NCBI GenBank assembly: GCA_002498385.1
Contig: DAHH01000015.1
Coordinates: forward strand, 163,468 to 224,144
Reading direction: 5' to 3'
Length of the DNA: 60,677 nucleotides
Source of the DNA: Methanobacterium sp. UBA410
GTDB taxonomy: Archaea > Methanobacteriota > Methanobacteria > Methanobacteriales > Methanobacteriaceae
Under the pieces are notes generated by a model that saw nothing but the letters and a program-made list of their open reading frames with translations, did no database searches and was not told the origin of the DNA. Both the position numbers and the translations under genes were made by a program. Shown here piece after piece: positions 1-8,393 of the stretch (position 1 is its first letter; every line of letters starts with the position of its first letter).

Positions 1-74
1 ATTTAGAAGACTATTATGATAAATTTTTTATATTTTACACATTTCTCTGGTTTTTAACCAACAGGTCTACTTAT

Positions 75-104
75 TTTCAATTAAGTTAATTTCAATTAAG
101 TTAT
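75..104. repeat. 15-bp tandem duplication, two copies
   Basis: Two adjacent copies (75-89 and 90-104) of TTTCAATTAAGTTAA, differing only in the last base. It lies in the AT-rich stretch at the left edge, downstream of tpiA. The first 289 bases hold no other recognisable feature. Confidence 0.8.
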
Positions 105-289
105 AATTCAAGTAAACTGTGTAATATTGATTTAATTTTTAATTGAAGCTTATTATTACAATTAATTCATGATAAAATTTATAATAAAACTTCAAGAATA
201 ATAACGAAACTTAGAGATATTTTACTGATTAGAGCATTTGATTTAGAAAATAAGTAAGGAATGATTGGTGATTAACTTACTATTACTGC

Positions 290-970
290 CTAAATCCTGC
301 TTACAAGGTCAAGAAGCGCTTTTTTAGGATCGTCTGCAAGGATTATCCCAGATGCAAGAAGTACTCCATCTGCACCCAGATCCAGGGCTGCCTTCATATC
401 CTCGCCTGTTGAAATACCTGCACCACATAAAACCTTCACATCAGGATCTATGCCATGTATCACATCAACTGTTCCCTCAACAACCTCTGGTTCTGCCTTT
501 GAAACTGGTATTCCAGATCCTATAAGCTGTGGTGGTTCTATTGCCACGAAGTCAGGTTTAAGCGTTGCTGCAGCTGCACTTGTTTCAACGTTGTTTGTGC
601 ATACCACACTGGCCATGCCTGCCTTCACTGTTTTTTTCACAACTGCATCGATATCTGCAAGTTTCATTCTCTGCTCTGAATGGTTTATAAGGGTTCCTGA
701 TGCCCCTGCCTCTTTTACAGCTTCAAGTAGTACGCTTCCTGTATGTCCGCCGGCATCAACAGGGTCCACATGTTGTGCAAGCACGGGTATATTCACTTCT
801 TCTGCAATTCTCCAGATGTCAGCTTGCTGTGGTGAAACAGCGATGTTCATTCCTGTTTCATCTGCAACTTCTTCTGAGACCTTCGCAAGTTTCATGGCCC
901 TTGCACCCGTGGATTCAAGGTAAGTTTTAAAATTCAGAATTACAATTGGAGTTCTGGTGATCTGCTTCAT
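290..970 (-). CDS. tpiA: Triosephosphate isomerase, archaeal type
   Basis: Interconverts dihydroxyacetone phosphate and glyceraldehyde 3-phosphate in the cytoplasm; in a methanogen this serves gluconeogenesis. The 226-residue length fits the short archaeal, often tetrameric form rather than the ~250-residue bacterial one. Visible catalytic residues are Asn13 and Lys15 (LNFKTY), His97 (INHSEQR) and Glu145 (AIEPPQ), and the phosphate-binding glycine loops follow near the C-terminus. A GGGGGAA ribosome-binding site precedes the ATG. It is transcribed away from taw1 and appears to be a single-gene unit. The identification is firm. Confidence 0.96.
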   Translation of the reverse strand: MKQITRTPIVILNFKTYLESTGARAMKLAKVSEEVADETGMNIAVSPQQADIWRIAEEVNIPVLAQHVDPVDAGGHTGSVLLEAVKEAGASGTLINHSEQRMKLADIDAVVKKTVKAGMASVVCTNNVETSAAAATLKPDFVAIEPPQLIGSGIPVSKAEPEVVEGTVDVIHGIDPDVKVLCGAGISTGEDMKAALDLGADGVLLASGIILADDPKKALLDLVSRI

Positions 971-1309
971 AATTTTCCCCCAAAAAGTCTATTATTTTAT
1001 ATATTTTTTTATAATCCCGATATAAAAGTATTGTGGTGTACAATCGAGTTAAACATTATAAGTTGAAGCTTTTATAAATGAATCTGCAATTAACACATAC
1101 AAATATAAATGAAGGAAGAAAATTAAATGAAGGAAGAAAATCCTTTTATTAATTGTCATGGATCAAATTTCCATAAAATTCCCAGGGGTCTAGTTCCCAT
1201 GAAAAAATATTTTTGATGGTGCTAGTTGAACCACTTTAAGATCAAAACGTTAAAATACAAAAAGATACAAAAAACGTTGAATTATACAAAATAATACAGG
1301 ACCAGTTAA
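971..1309. other. Divergent intergenic region tpiA/taw1
   Basis: This 339-bp AT-rich spacer must carry both promoters, but I cannot place them with confidence. It contains a near-perfect 18-bp tandem duplication at 1107-1124 and 1125-1142 (17 of 18 identical, core AATGAAGGAAGAAAAT). No gene is visible. Confidence 0.6.
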
Positions 1310-2224
1310 ATGTTAATTTCAGATGCAGATATGCAGGATCTCCAGAAGAAGGGATACAGATTTGCAGGGGCCAGAAGACAGGCAGCGGCCAAGGTCTGCC
1401 ACTGGACCCGCAAAAGCCTTGTTGATGAGGGAGTATGTTACAAAGAAAGGTTCTACGGTATAAAAAGCCATAGATGCCTTCAAATGTCTCCAAGCATACC
1501 TTTCTGCCAGCAGAAGTGTCTTTTCTGCTGGAGAGATGTTTCAATCACTAAAACTCATTGGGATGAGGGGTTTGACGAACCTGGAAACATTATAGATGAT
1601 TGTATCAATGCCCAGAGGAGCCTGCTCTGCGGTTACTTCGGCAACTCCAAAGTCAACATGAAAAAGCTTGAAGAATCCCAGAATCCAAATAATGCTGCAA
1701 TATCACTTGCAGGAGAGCCAATGCTTTATCCCAAAATAAATGGACTTCTGGAAGAATTTAAACGAAGGAATTTTACAACTTTTCTCGTCACCAATGGAAT
1801 GACACCTTCAAAGCTTGAAAAGCTTGAAACAGAACCCACACAGTTGTACTTATCGGTTGATGCACCCAACAGGGAAGTCTATAACAACTTGTGCCACCCA
1901 CAGGTTGAAGGTGGATGGGAAAGCCTTAATAAGTCTCTGGACTTGCTTTCAAGTTTCAACTGCAGGACAGTTATAAGAACCACCTGTGTTAAGGGTTACA
2001 ACATGTTGAAACCTGAAGAATACGCAGAGATAATAAAAAAAAGCAACCCTGATTTTATTGAGATAAAAGCTTACATGTACGTTGGGAATTCAAGGAAGAG
2101 ATTGGAACTTGGAAACATGCCACGCCACCGGGAGGTTCGTGAGTTTGCAGAGTCCATTGCAGAGCTCTGCGGTAGAGAAATTGTTGATGAAGCACGGGAA
2201 AGTCGCGTTGTACTTCTATCCTGA
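1310..2224 (+). CDS. taw1: 4-demethylwyosine synthase (radical SAM, TYW1/Taw1)
   Basis: Condenses N1-methylguanosine-37 of tRNA-Phe with carbons from pyruvate to form the tricyclic 4-demethylwyosine. Residues 66-73 hold the radical-SAM cluster motif CxxxCxxC (C66, C70, C73). Three further cysteines, C30, C43 and C56, match the second cluster of archaeal TYW1 with the same spacing as in the Methanocaldococcus enzyme. The 304-residue length is normal; the FMN domain of eukaryotic TYW1 is absent, as in all archaea. The ATG at 1310 has a weak AGGA upstream; Met8 (1331) is an alternative start. It is monocistronic. Confidence 0.95.
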   Translation: MLISDADMQDLQKKGYRFAGARRQAAAKVCHWTRKSLVDEGVCYKERFYGIKSHRCLQMSPSIPFCQQKCLFCWRDVSITKTHWDEGFDEPGNIIDDCINAQRSLLCGYFGNSKVNMKKLEESQNPNNAAISLAGEPMLYPKINGLLEEFKRRNFTTFLVTNGMTPSKLEKLETEPTQLYLSVDAPNREVYNNLCHPQVEGGWESLNKSLDLLSSFNCRTVIRTTCVKGYNMLKPEEYAEIIKKSNPDFIEIKAYMYVGNSRKRLELGNMPRHREVREFAESIAELCGREIVDEARESRVVLLS

Positions 2225-2988
2225 ATTTTATGCAGTAAAATCTCCAAAGTAACCTCTTCAATTTATTTCAATTTATACATAGAGCTGATACGTGAAACAA
2301 TTTAATTTTTTTCTTTAAGAATTATTACCGTATTTAAGATTCTTTTTAAGATTCTTTAATCTTAGATTATTTCAGTTTAGTTTTTTATTTCAGTAGTTTT
2401 CAGTTTAAAATTATTTCATGCAGAAATCCCATAAAGAAAGCTTTTCAAGTTTTATAAGATGATACCCTTGGGATAATTCCCTCTTTTTAAGGTAATTCCC
2501 TTTTCCTATAAAAAATCGCAAAAGGTTTTAAAGACTGGTTTTTTTCATAGGATTCCATAACGTTGGTTTTCTACAAAATTTTTTTAAGTACTTTCAATTT
2601 TTAGTTAACCATTACAACTCTACATTATAATTACTTTAATTGTTACAACTCTGTAAAAAGATCTTGAAGTTGAATGGAACCTTTGAAGGTAAAGAGCCTT
2701 AAATACATTCTCTCATCCCATAAATTAATTAGGATCGTGATAAAATATAAAAAATAAACTTTATCCGAATAAAGCATGGATAGGAACTAAAATTTAACAT
2801 GACACCAAAAGAGATTTAAAATCTGGCAAAATAGTGCTTCTGAACAACCAGTGCCAATTAAACCACAGCAGAGTTCACTTCAGATTCAGTGACCTGGAAA
2901 ACATCAACTATTCAGCAGTTATCAGTCCATACATACTATTTAAAAAAAGGAAAAACTTCAAAGGAGAAAAAAATGCAAGGGTGAAATG
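2225..2988. other. 764-bp intergenic region
   Basis: No convincing gene. A perfect 12-bp tandem duplication (TTTAAGATTCTT) sits at 2333-2356. Positions about 2790-2984 are open in one frame and less AT-rich than the rest, but lack a start codon with a ribosome-binding site. Immediately before the next gene, GGAG (2963-2966) precedes a minimal ATG CAA GGG TGA frame at 2973-2984 that overlaps the downstream ribosome-binding site. Confidence 0.5.
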
Positions 2989-3861
2989 ATGATTTCCACA
3001 AAAAAGTTTTTAATAGGATTAATTGTATTAATTGCTGCTTTAAGTCCAATATATGCTGTTTCTGGATTTGCAGTAACCTACGGAGAGACAACCTATCAAA
3101 ATTCAGCAGGGATGAACACTGTTAACAGTTACTTTCAATCCCATACATCTAAAAATGTGAGTGAAGCAACTTCAAAGGTTATAACTGCCTCCGATGTGAA
3201 TTCAATATCCAAAAATATAACTGGAAGAACCTACCCTTCAAGCCAGATATTTTCGTGTGCCATGGTTGATCTAAGCTACAGTAACGGCATTAAAATCGCT
3301 GTTGACACGAGCAAGATAAACGTTGTAACACCCAAAATGTATGCCAACGCTTTGAAATCATTGGGTATAGAAAATGGATACGTTGTTGTAACATCCCCTG
3401 TTTCTGCATCAGGAGAAGCTGCCCTTGCAGGTGTGCTTAAATCTTATGAAATTGCAGTTGGAACGCCAATACCCGATGAAGCCAAGCAAGCTGCAACAGA
3501 AGAACTCTACACAGAAACGCAGATAGTCAATCAAACTGGACAGGACCCGGATAAAATTGCAGATCTCTTTGACAAGGCCCAAACTGAGGTTCAAAATCAG
3601 AAACTTACAGATCCAACCCAAGTAAAGAACATCGTTATAAACGTGGCCAACAACCTTAACATCAATCTAACTGATGCACAGGCCCAACAGATTGCAAACG
3701 CCATTTTAAACTCTCAAAATGCTCAAAACAGCCTCACAGATTTTAAAAACCAGCTCAAAAGTGTTACACAACAGGCCTCACAAAGCAGTGGAATCCTGGA
3801 ACAGATAAAAAACTACCTCCAGGGATTCTACGACTACATGATGGGACTTTTGGGACAGTAA
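2989..3861 (+). CDS. Exported DUF1002-family protein
   Basis: The function is unknown. The protein starts with a basic n-region and a hydrophobic segment (ISTKKFLIGLIVLIAALSP), read as a signal peptide, so it should be outside the membrane. The remainder, about 260 residues, matches DUF1002 proteins of methanobacteria and Firmicutes as I recall the family. It has an alpha/beta N-terminal part, a Gln/Asn-rich middle (roughly 165-250), predicted helices, and a C-terminus ending in a short Tyr/Met-rich amphipathic stretch. There are two consecutive ATGs (2986, 2989); GGGTGA at 2979-2984 is better spaced for 2989. It appears monocistronic. Confidence 0.75.
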   Translation: MISTKKFLIGLIVLIAALSPIYAVSGFAVTYGETTYQNSAGMNTVNSYFQSHTSKNVSEATSKVITASDVNSISKNITGRTYPSSQIFSCAMVDLSYSNGIKIAVDTSKINVVTPKMYANALKSLGIENGYVVVTSPVSASGEAALAGVLKSYEIAVGTPIPDEAKQAATEELYTETQIVNQTGQDPDKIADLFDKAQTEVQNQKLTDPTQVKNIVINVANNLNINLTDAQAQQIANAILNSQNAQNSLTDFKNQLKSVTQQASQSSGILEQIKNYLQGFYDYMMGLLGQ

Positions 3862-3987
3862 AAACTCATAACTTCAACAATGAATTCAATGGAATTTTAA
3901 CCAAGAAAAAAGTAGGTAAAAAAATAGGGACATTAAATAAACTAAAAAAATGACCACATAAAGGTAGCTAGGCACCTAAACATAAAG

Positions 3988-4037
3988 TAGCTAAAGATAA
4001 AATAGCTAAAGATAAATTTTTAAATAAATTTTTAAAT
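3988..4037. repeat. Two adjoining short tandem duplications
   Basis: A 15-bp unit (TAGCTAAAGATAAAA) is repeated at 3988-4002 and 4003-4017 with one mismatch. It runs directly into a perfect 12-bp duplication (AAATTTTTAAAT) at 4014-4025 and 4026-4037. Both lie between the DUF1002 gene and the next membrane protein. Confidence 0.8.
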
Positions 4038-4129
4038 AATAAGTTAGACCAGTTAATTTAATCTTTATACTTAAACTTAGATCATAGAATTTTCCATTAG
4101 ATCGTGGCCATAATCCATTAGTGATAATC

Positions 4130-5212
4130 ATGTTAATAGCTCAAAATCATCTTCAGCTCATACTGGAAGTAGCAATCCTCATACAGATAGGGGTGCTGTT
4201 GCTTTTTAACATCATAACAATCCCTTTAAGTATGGTTCTCTTCCTATCACTTATATTAACAGTGCTGTTTACCGTACTTTTTGGTTTGGATGCGACCATC
4301 CTTTTTTTACCCTTTTTATCCCACCACGAGTTCACCCACCCCTTCGGGCCCCTGGCGGTCTTTGCATGGGTGACACTTTTCGCATCTGCATGTCTTCTAA
4401 GCGAGGTTGACATTAAATCATCTTCCCTGAAGACTTTATCCTACATATTATTCGTTCTCATAGCAATTGCCGGGGGAATAATGCACAGATCATTCCTGCT
4501 TCTCTGGTTCATTGGCCTGGCAGTGGGCGGCATTATAATGTCCAAGAGCTTTAAGAAATCCTTAAAGATAACTCCAAAAAGAGTAATAGCTGCAGTAACT
4601 GCAGCACTTGCAGCATTCGGACTTCTTGAAGTTTTTTCAAGGATACTGAGTGCTCCTGTGTTGAGCCCAGTTCTCAGGATTTCAAGGCTTGAATCTTACT
4701 CCCTGCCAAGCGTGCAGATGGTTGTAAAAAACACCACACTCTGGGGCCATGTTCAGGGCTCATGTTACTGGGGAGCAAACTGTCTTGGAGGGTCAGATGG
4801 TTACATATCACTTCCAATGAACTTCATACAATCTTTAACATTACCGTTCCCCCTCTTTGCAGGTGTTCTTGTCACTAAAAAAGACGTCATAGACTACATG
4901 CTCCCAGGAATCTTTGGAGTGGCCTTCGATTTTGGATACGTCAGTCTTTTCATACTTCTGGTTTGGTGCATGATCGTGATATGCACGGGATTTTACATCC
5001 TCAGAAATTACAGGAGCCTGCGTAGAAATGGAAGTAGAAGGTATCTTGGACGTGAAGCACTGTTAATAGGTGCCTTGACAGCTTTCATATCTCAGACACT
5101 CGTTGGACTATTCATCTTCAACAGGACCATAAACGGAACTGCAATGGTCACGTACATGATACTTTCGGCACTTGTAATGGCACATGTAGTTACCATAAGC
5201 AGGAAAGGTTGA
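4130..5212 (+). CDS. Polytopic membrane protein of unknown function
   Basis: I do not recognise this 360-residue protein. It has about eight to nine hydrophobic segments and a basic cytoplasmic loop near residue 140 (SKSFKKSLKITPKR). A large extracytoplasmic loop around residues 180-235 contains a cysteine pair (GSCYWGANCLGG). The layout, with one long external loop between membrane helices, resembles polysaccharide polymerases or ligases of the Wzy/O-antigen ligase type, but no diagnostic motif is present. A GTG at 4121 lies in frame; I prefer the ATG at 4130. Neither has a clear ribosome-binding site. Codon use is like its neighbours. It is read alone. Confidence 0.6.
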   Translation: MLIAQNHLQLILEVAILIQIGVLLLFNIITIPLSMVLFLSLILTVLFTVLFGLDATILFLPFLSHHEFTHPFGPLAVFAWVTLFASACLLSEVDIKSSSLKTLSYILFVLIAIAGGIMHRSFLLLWFIGLAVGGIIMSKSFKKSLKITPKRVIAAVTAALAAFGLLEVFSRILSAPVLSPVLRISRLESYSLPSVQMVVKNTTLWGHVQGSCYWGANCLGGSDGYISLPMNFIQSLTLPFPLFAGVLVTKKDVIDYMLPGIFGVAFDFGYVSLFILLVWCMIVICTGFYILRNYRSLRRNGSRRYLGREALLIGALTAFISQTLVGLFIFNRTINGTAMVTYMILSALVMAHVVTISRKG

Positions 5213-5648
5213 ACATACCATGAATTTAAGTAGGGATAGCTTTGATAAATTGAAAAGAAATTAAATTAATTTCAATATAAAAGGAAGGAATTTTAAATAA
5301 AAGTGAGGAATATTTTTTATAAAATTTTATAAAAATATTTTTTTATTAAATTGCTATTTTATACCTATTTTTTTTATTGTAAATTAAGAATCAGACCTTA
5401 ATTTATTCTAAATTACCAATAAATATTATTTATTAAATAATTTATCATTAAACAAATTCTATTTACAAAACAAGCTTTAATTCTTCAAAATAAATAAAAT
5501 GCTCAAATTTTTAAAATTGTTTTTTCAATAATGAACAGGACATAAACTGAATAGGTAACAGGGATATGTAACTTTTGTTGATTTGATTAAAACCCTTCAA
5601 AAAGTTAAAAAAACGAAGAATATCAAAAATCAACTAAAAAAGAATTAG
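5213..5648. other. Convergent AT-rich intergenic region
   Basis: This 436-bp gap lies between the ends of two convergent genes. It is rich in T and A runs, including several T6-T9 tracts around 5316-5350, which suit archaeal U-rich termination for the plus-strand gene. No gene is seen. Confidence 0.5.
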
Positions 5649-6755
5649 TTAATCCATTGAATTACAGATCTTAACAGCTTTTTTTGCAGCTTCTTCCATG
5701 GAAGTCTCAAATGAAAGTCCGGCCTCAGCCAGAATACGCTGACCTTCATCTTCATTGGTTCCAGTTAACCTTATAACAATTGGCACATCACGCTCAGATG
5801 CTTTCAAAACATTTAAAACACCACGAGCAACATCATCAGCCCTTGTTATTCCACCAAGCACGTTTAAAAACACGACTTTAACATTTTCATTGGAAATAAC
5901 CAACTGTATCGCCTTTGAGATATTCTCTTCTGATGCTCCGCCCCCAATATCAAGGAAGGTGGCAGGTTCTCCACCGAAAAGTTTGAGCATGTCCATTCCA
6001 CTCAGGGTTAGTCCTGCACCGTTTCCAATAACAGCAATGTTGCCTGGAAGCTTCACGTATGCAAATTTATCCTTCGGGATATTTTCAATTTCTGCAATTT
6101 TTTTCTGCCTGTAAAAAGCATCATCATCAATTATGAGCTTTGCATCTGCTGCCATGATCCCCTCATCAGTGAGAACTAGTGGATTTATTTCTGCTGTTGT
6201 TGCATCGTACTTTTTAAAGACCCTGAATAGATCCAGGATTATAGATCCAACCTTTGAAATGATCCTGTTTTCAACACCCATCTTCCTTGCAATTTCCCTT
6301 GCCTGGTAAGGTAAAAACTCTTCAAGGGGATTCACATAATGTTTAACAATTTTATCAGGATTTTCGCGTGCCAATTCTTCTATCTCCATTCCACCATCCA
6401 GACATGCCATTACAATGGGTTTCCTGGCTGATCTGTCCATTGAGATACTAACGTAGAACTCAGACTTTATATCGAGCTTCTCCTCAACCAACAGCTTTTT
6501 AACGGACTCCCCCTTTATTTTAGACCCAAAAAGTTCCTCCGCAGTTTTGTAAACCTGTGAAAGATCGTCCACAAGTTTTATACCGCCTGCTTTACCTCTT
6601 CCGCCCACAAGTACCTGAGCCTTCAGTGCAACGGGTTTTCCTATGTTTTCTGCGGCTTTCTGTGCTTCCTGGGGGGTTTCTACAAGCTGACTTGGAGGTA
6701 CTGGTATCCCCTCCCCCTGAAATATTTTCTTTGCTGTGTGTTCATGAATTCTCAA
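5649..6755 (-). CDS. sucC: Succinyl-CoA synthetase, ADP-forming, beta subunit
   Basis: Beta subunit of the ligase that joins succinate and CoA using ATP. In methanogens it feeds KOR in the incomplete reductive TCA branch. At 368 residues it has the usual length: an N-terminal ATP-grasp domain (MRIHEHTAKKIF, then KAQVLVGGRGKAGG near 46-60) and a C-terminal CoA-ligase domain with GGGASEE near 269 and the LNVLGGI motif near 300. It follows korC by 2 bp as the last gene of the kor operon, which explains its role as supplier of succinyl-CoA. The alpha subunit sucD is not in this window. Confidence 0.96.
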   Translation of the reverse strand: MRIHEHTAKKIFQGEGIPVPPSQLVETPQEAQKAAENIGKPVALKAQVLVGGRGKAGGIKLVDDLSQVYKTAEELFGSKIKGESVKKLLVEEKLDIKSEFYVSISMDRSARKPIVMACLDGGMEIEELARENPDKIVKHYVNPLEEFLPYQAREIARKMGVENRIISKVGSIILDLFRVFKKYDATTAEINPLVLTDEGIMAADAKLIIDDDAFYRQKKIAEIENIPKDKFAYVKLPGNIAVIGNGAGLTLSGMDMLKLFGGEPATFLDIGGGASEENISKAIQLVISNENVKVVFLNVLGGITRADDVARGVLNVLKASERDVPIVIRLTGTNEDEGQRILAEAGLSFETSMEEAAKKAVKICNSMD

Positions 6756-6757
6756 AT

Positions 6758-7318
6758 TTAATCCTCCTCACTTAGTGCTGCTCCAGCATCAAATGCAGCA
6801 AGGTTTTTATCCTTCATCTTGGGCGGTACACTTTCTCCAACAGATTTACGAGCCGCTTCCTCCGATATAATCTGGGTAATCTTGGTTATGGCTCCAACCA
6901 TAACTATGTTTGCAACGATCCTCAATCCAAATTTTTCGGAGGCAACTCTGGTTGCAGGTGCCCTGTAAAGTCTTATGTTGTGTTCGCGAACAAAGGGAAG
7001 TATTTCTTCCTCAACAACCATGTCAGGGTCTATGATAAGCGTTGCTCCATCCTTCATGTCATCCTTGTATGCCATCAAAGCCTCATGAGACATTGCAATA
7101 AGTATATCCGGCCTTTGAACCTTAGGATAATCTATTTCCTCATCACTTATAACCAGTTCTGTTCTTGAAGCTCCTCCCCTTGCTTCGGGACCGTAGGACT
7201 GGGTTTGAACTGCGTACATATTATCGTGAATGGCAGCAGCTTTTCCTATGACAATTCCTGCAAGTATAATGCCCTGACCACCAAATCCTGCTATTCTTAT
7301 CTCTTTACGCAATTTCAA
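6758..7318 (-). CDS. korC: 2-oxoglutarate:ferredoxin oxidoreductase, gamma subunit
   Basis: Gamma subunit of KOR, the enzyme that reductively carboxylates succinyl-CoA to 2-oxoglutarate with reduced ferredoxin. The 186-residue protein opens with the family's GFGGQGIILAG loop (residues 12-22), and QSYGPEARGG follows near 40-49. It overlaps korB by 4 bp (ATGA), indicating translational coupling. It lies downstream of korD, korA and korB and upstream of sucC. The assignment to KOR rather than another 2-oxoacid oxidoreductase rests on the sucC linkage. Confidence 0.94.
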   Translation of the reverse strand: MKLRKEIRIAGFGGQGIILAGIVIGKAAAIHDNMYAVQTQSYGPEARGGASRTELVISDEEIDYPKVQRPDILIAMSHEALMAYKDDMKDGATLIIDPDMVVEEEILPFVREHNIRLYRAPATRVASEKFGLRIVANIVMVGAITKITQIISEEAARKSVGESVPPKMKDKNLAAFDAGAALSEED

Positions 7319-8181
7319 TCCTCCTCATAGGCTGACCTTACAGAAGATGGCCTGCCAGTGACACATTTTTCCCCAATGAGCTTGCAGAGTTTGTCTGAGA
7401 ATTCAGGCTCCCTCCTATTTTGAAATTCCCCTACAATTATTTTTCCCTGAATTTCGCTCTCATCAAGTTTTTCTGCTTTACGTTTTGAAATGCTGGAGTC
7501 CTTCATCCAGTGCAACATGTCAATGGGAGATTTCATCCGGTTTTTACGTCCAAAGTAAGTTGGACACTGGGACATGGCCTCAATGAATGAGAATCCCCTA
7601 TTTTTCAAACCTTTCTCCATGGCCTTTGAAAGCTGCAGTGGATGTGCAGTTGTCCACCTTGCAACGTAGGTTGCACCTGCCGCTTTGGCAAGTTTTGAAA
7701 GGCTGAAAGGTCTTTCAATTGCACCGTAAGGTGCTGTACTTCCATAGCTGCCTTCAGGGCTGGTTGGACTTATCTGGCCACCAGTCATTCCGTAGATACT
7801 GTTGTTTATGCAGATAACCGTAAGATCTATGTTTCTTCTCGCACCGTGTATGAGGTGGTTGCCTCCTATTGCAGCTGCATCACCATCTCCTGTGAACACC
7901 ACAACATCAAGGTCAGGATTTGCAAGTTTTAACCCTGTTGCAAAGGGTATGGCCCTTCCATGGGTTGTGTGCAGTGAATCACACTTCATGTATCCTGGTA
8001 TCCTTGAGGAACATCCTATTCCAGAAACAAGGGCCAAATTTTCAAAATCAATTTCCGCGCGTTCCATGGCGTTTAAAAATGTATTTATTACGATCCCGTT
8101 TCCACATCCTGCACAGTAGATGTGTGGAAGCCTTTCTCTCCGAAGGTACTTCATAAAACGACTTTCCCTCGTTTTATCCAT
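7315..8181 (-). CDS. korB: 2-oxoglutarate:ferredoxin oxidoreductase, beta (TPP) subunit
   Basis: Binds thiamine diphosphate in the KOR complex. The 288-residue protein has the cysteine motif CAGCGNG near 20-26 and the TPP/Mg signature GDGDAAAIGGNH near 97-108 followed by INNSIYGMTGGQ near 125-136. A GGGAGAT ribosome-binding site lies before the ATG. Separation from korA by 212 bp is unusual for this operon, but its 3' end overlaps korC. Confidence 0.95.
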   Translation of the reverse strand: MDKTRESRFMKYLRRERLPHIYCAGCGNGIVINTFLNAMERAEIDFENLALVSGIGCSSRIPGYMKCDSLHTTHGRAIPFATGLKLANPDLDVVVFTGDGDAAAIGGNHLIHGARRNIDLTVICINNSIYGMTGGQISPTSPEGSYGSTAPYGAIERPFSLSKLAKAAGATYVARWTTAHPLQLSKAMEKGLKNRGFSFIEAMSQCPTYFGRKNRMKSPIDMLHWMKDSSISKRKAEKLDESEIQGKIIVGEFQNRREPEFSDKLCKLIGEKCVTGRPSSVRSAYEED

Positions 8182-8233
8182 CTTTTTTCATCTCCCTTTT
8201 GTAAAATCAAGAATTAAGCTTTTTCTAATGAAG

Positions 8234-8275
8234 TTTGTAACTGAGGTAATAAATTTTGTAACTGAAGTAGTAAAT
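8234..8275. repeat. 21-bp tandem duplication inside the kor operon
   Basis: Two copies of a 21-bp unit (8234-8254 and 8255-8275, 19 of 21 identical; core TTTGTAACTGA) lie in the 212-bp spacer between korA and korB. The spacer has no gene. Confidence 0.8.
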
Positions 8276-8393
8276 TTACATGCATTCATTACACGCTTCA
8301 AGCAAGTTTGCCTTAAATAAAACTCAGTTCAACTCTGTGAATCATGACTTTCAGAAGCAGTAACTCCTCAGAAGCAGTAACCTCATTCCAATA

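Noticed and set aside
450..923. Long open frame antisense to tpiA
   Set aside because: Mirror frame of a well-supported gene; Ser/Thr/Pro-rich translation without family features. The same applies to other long antisense frames over korA, ligase, gatE, thiC and vorB.
2790..2984. Open frame upstream of the DUF1002 gene
   Set aside because: No start codon with a ribosome-binding site and no recognisable protein pattern; it ends just before the real gene.
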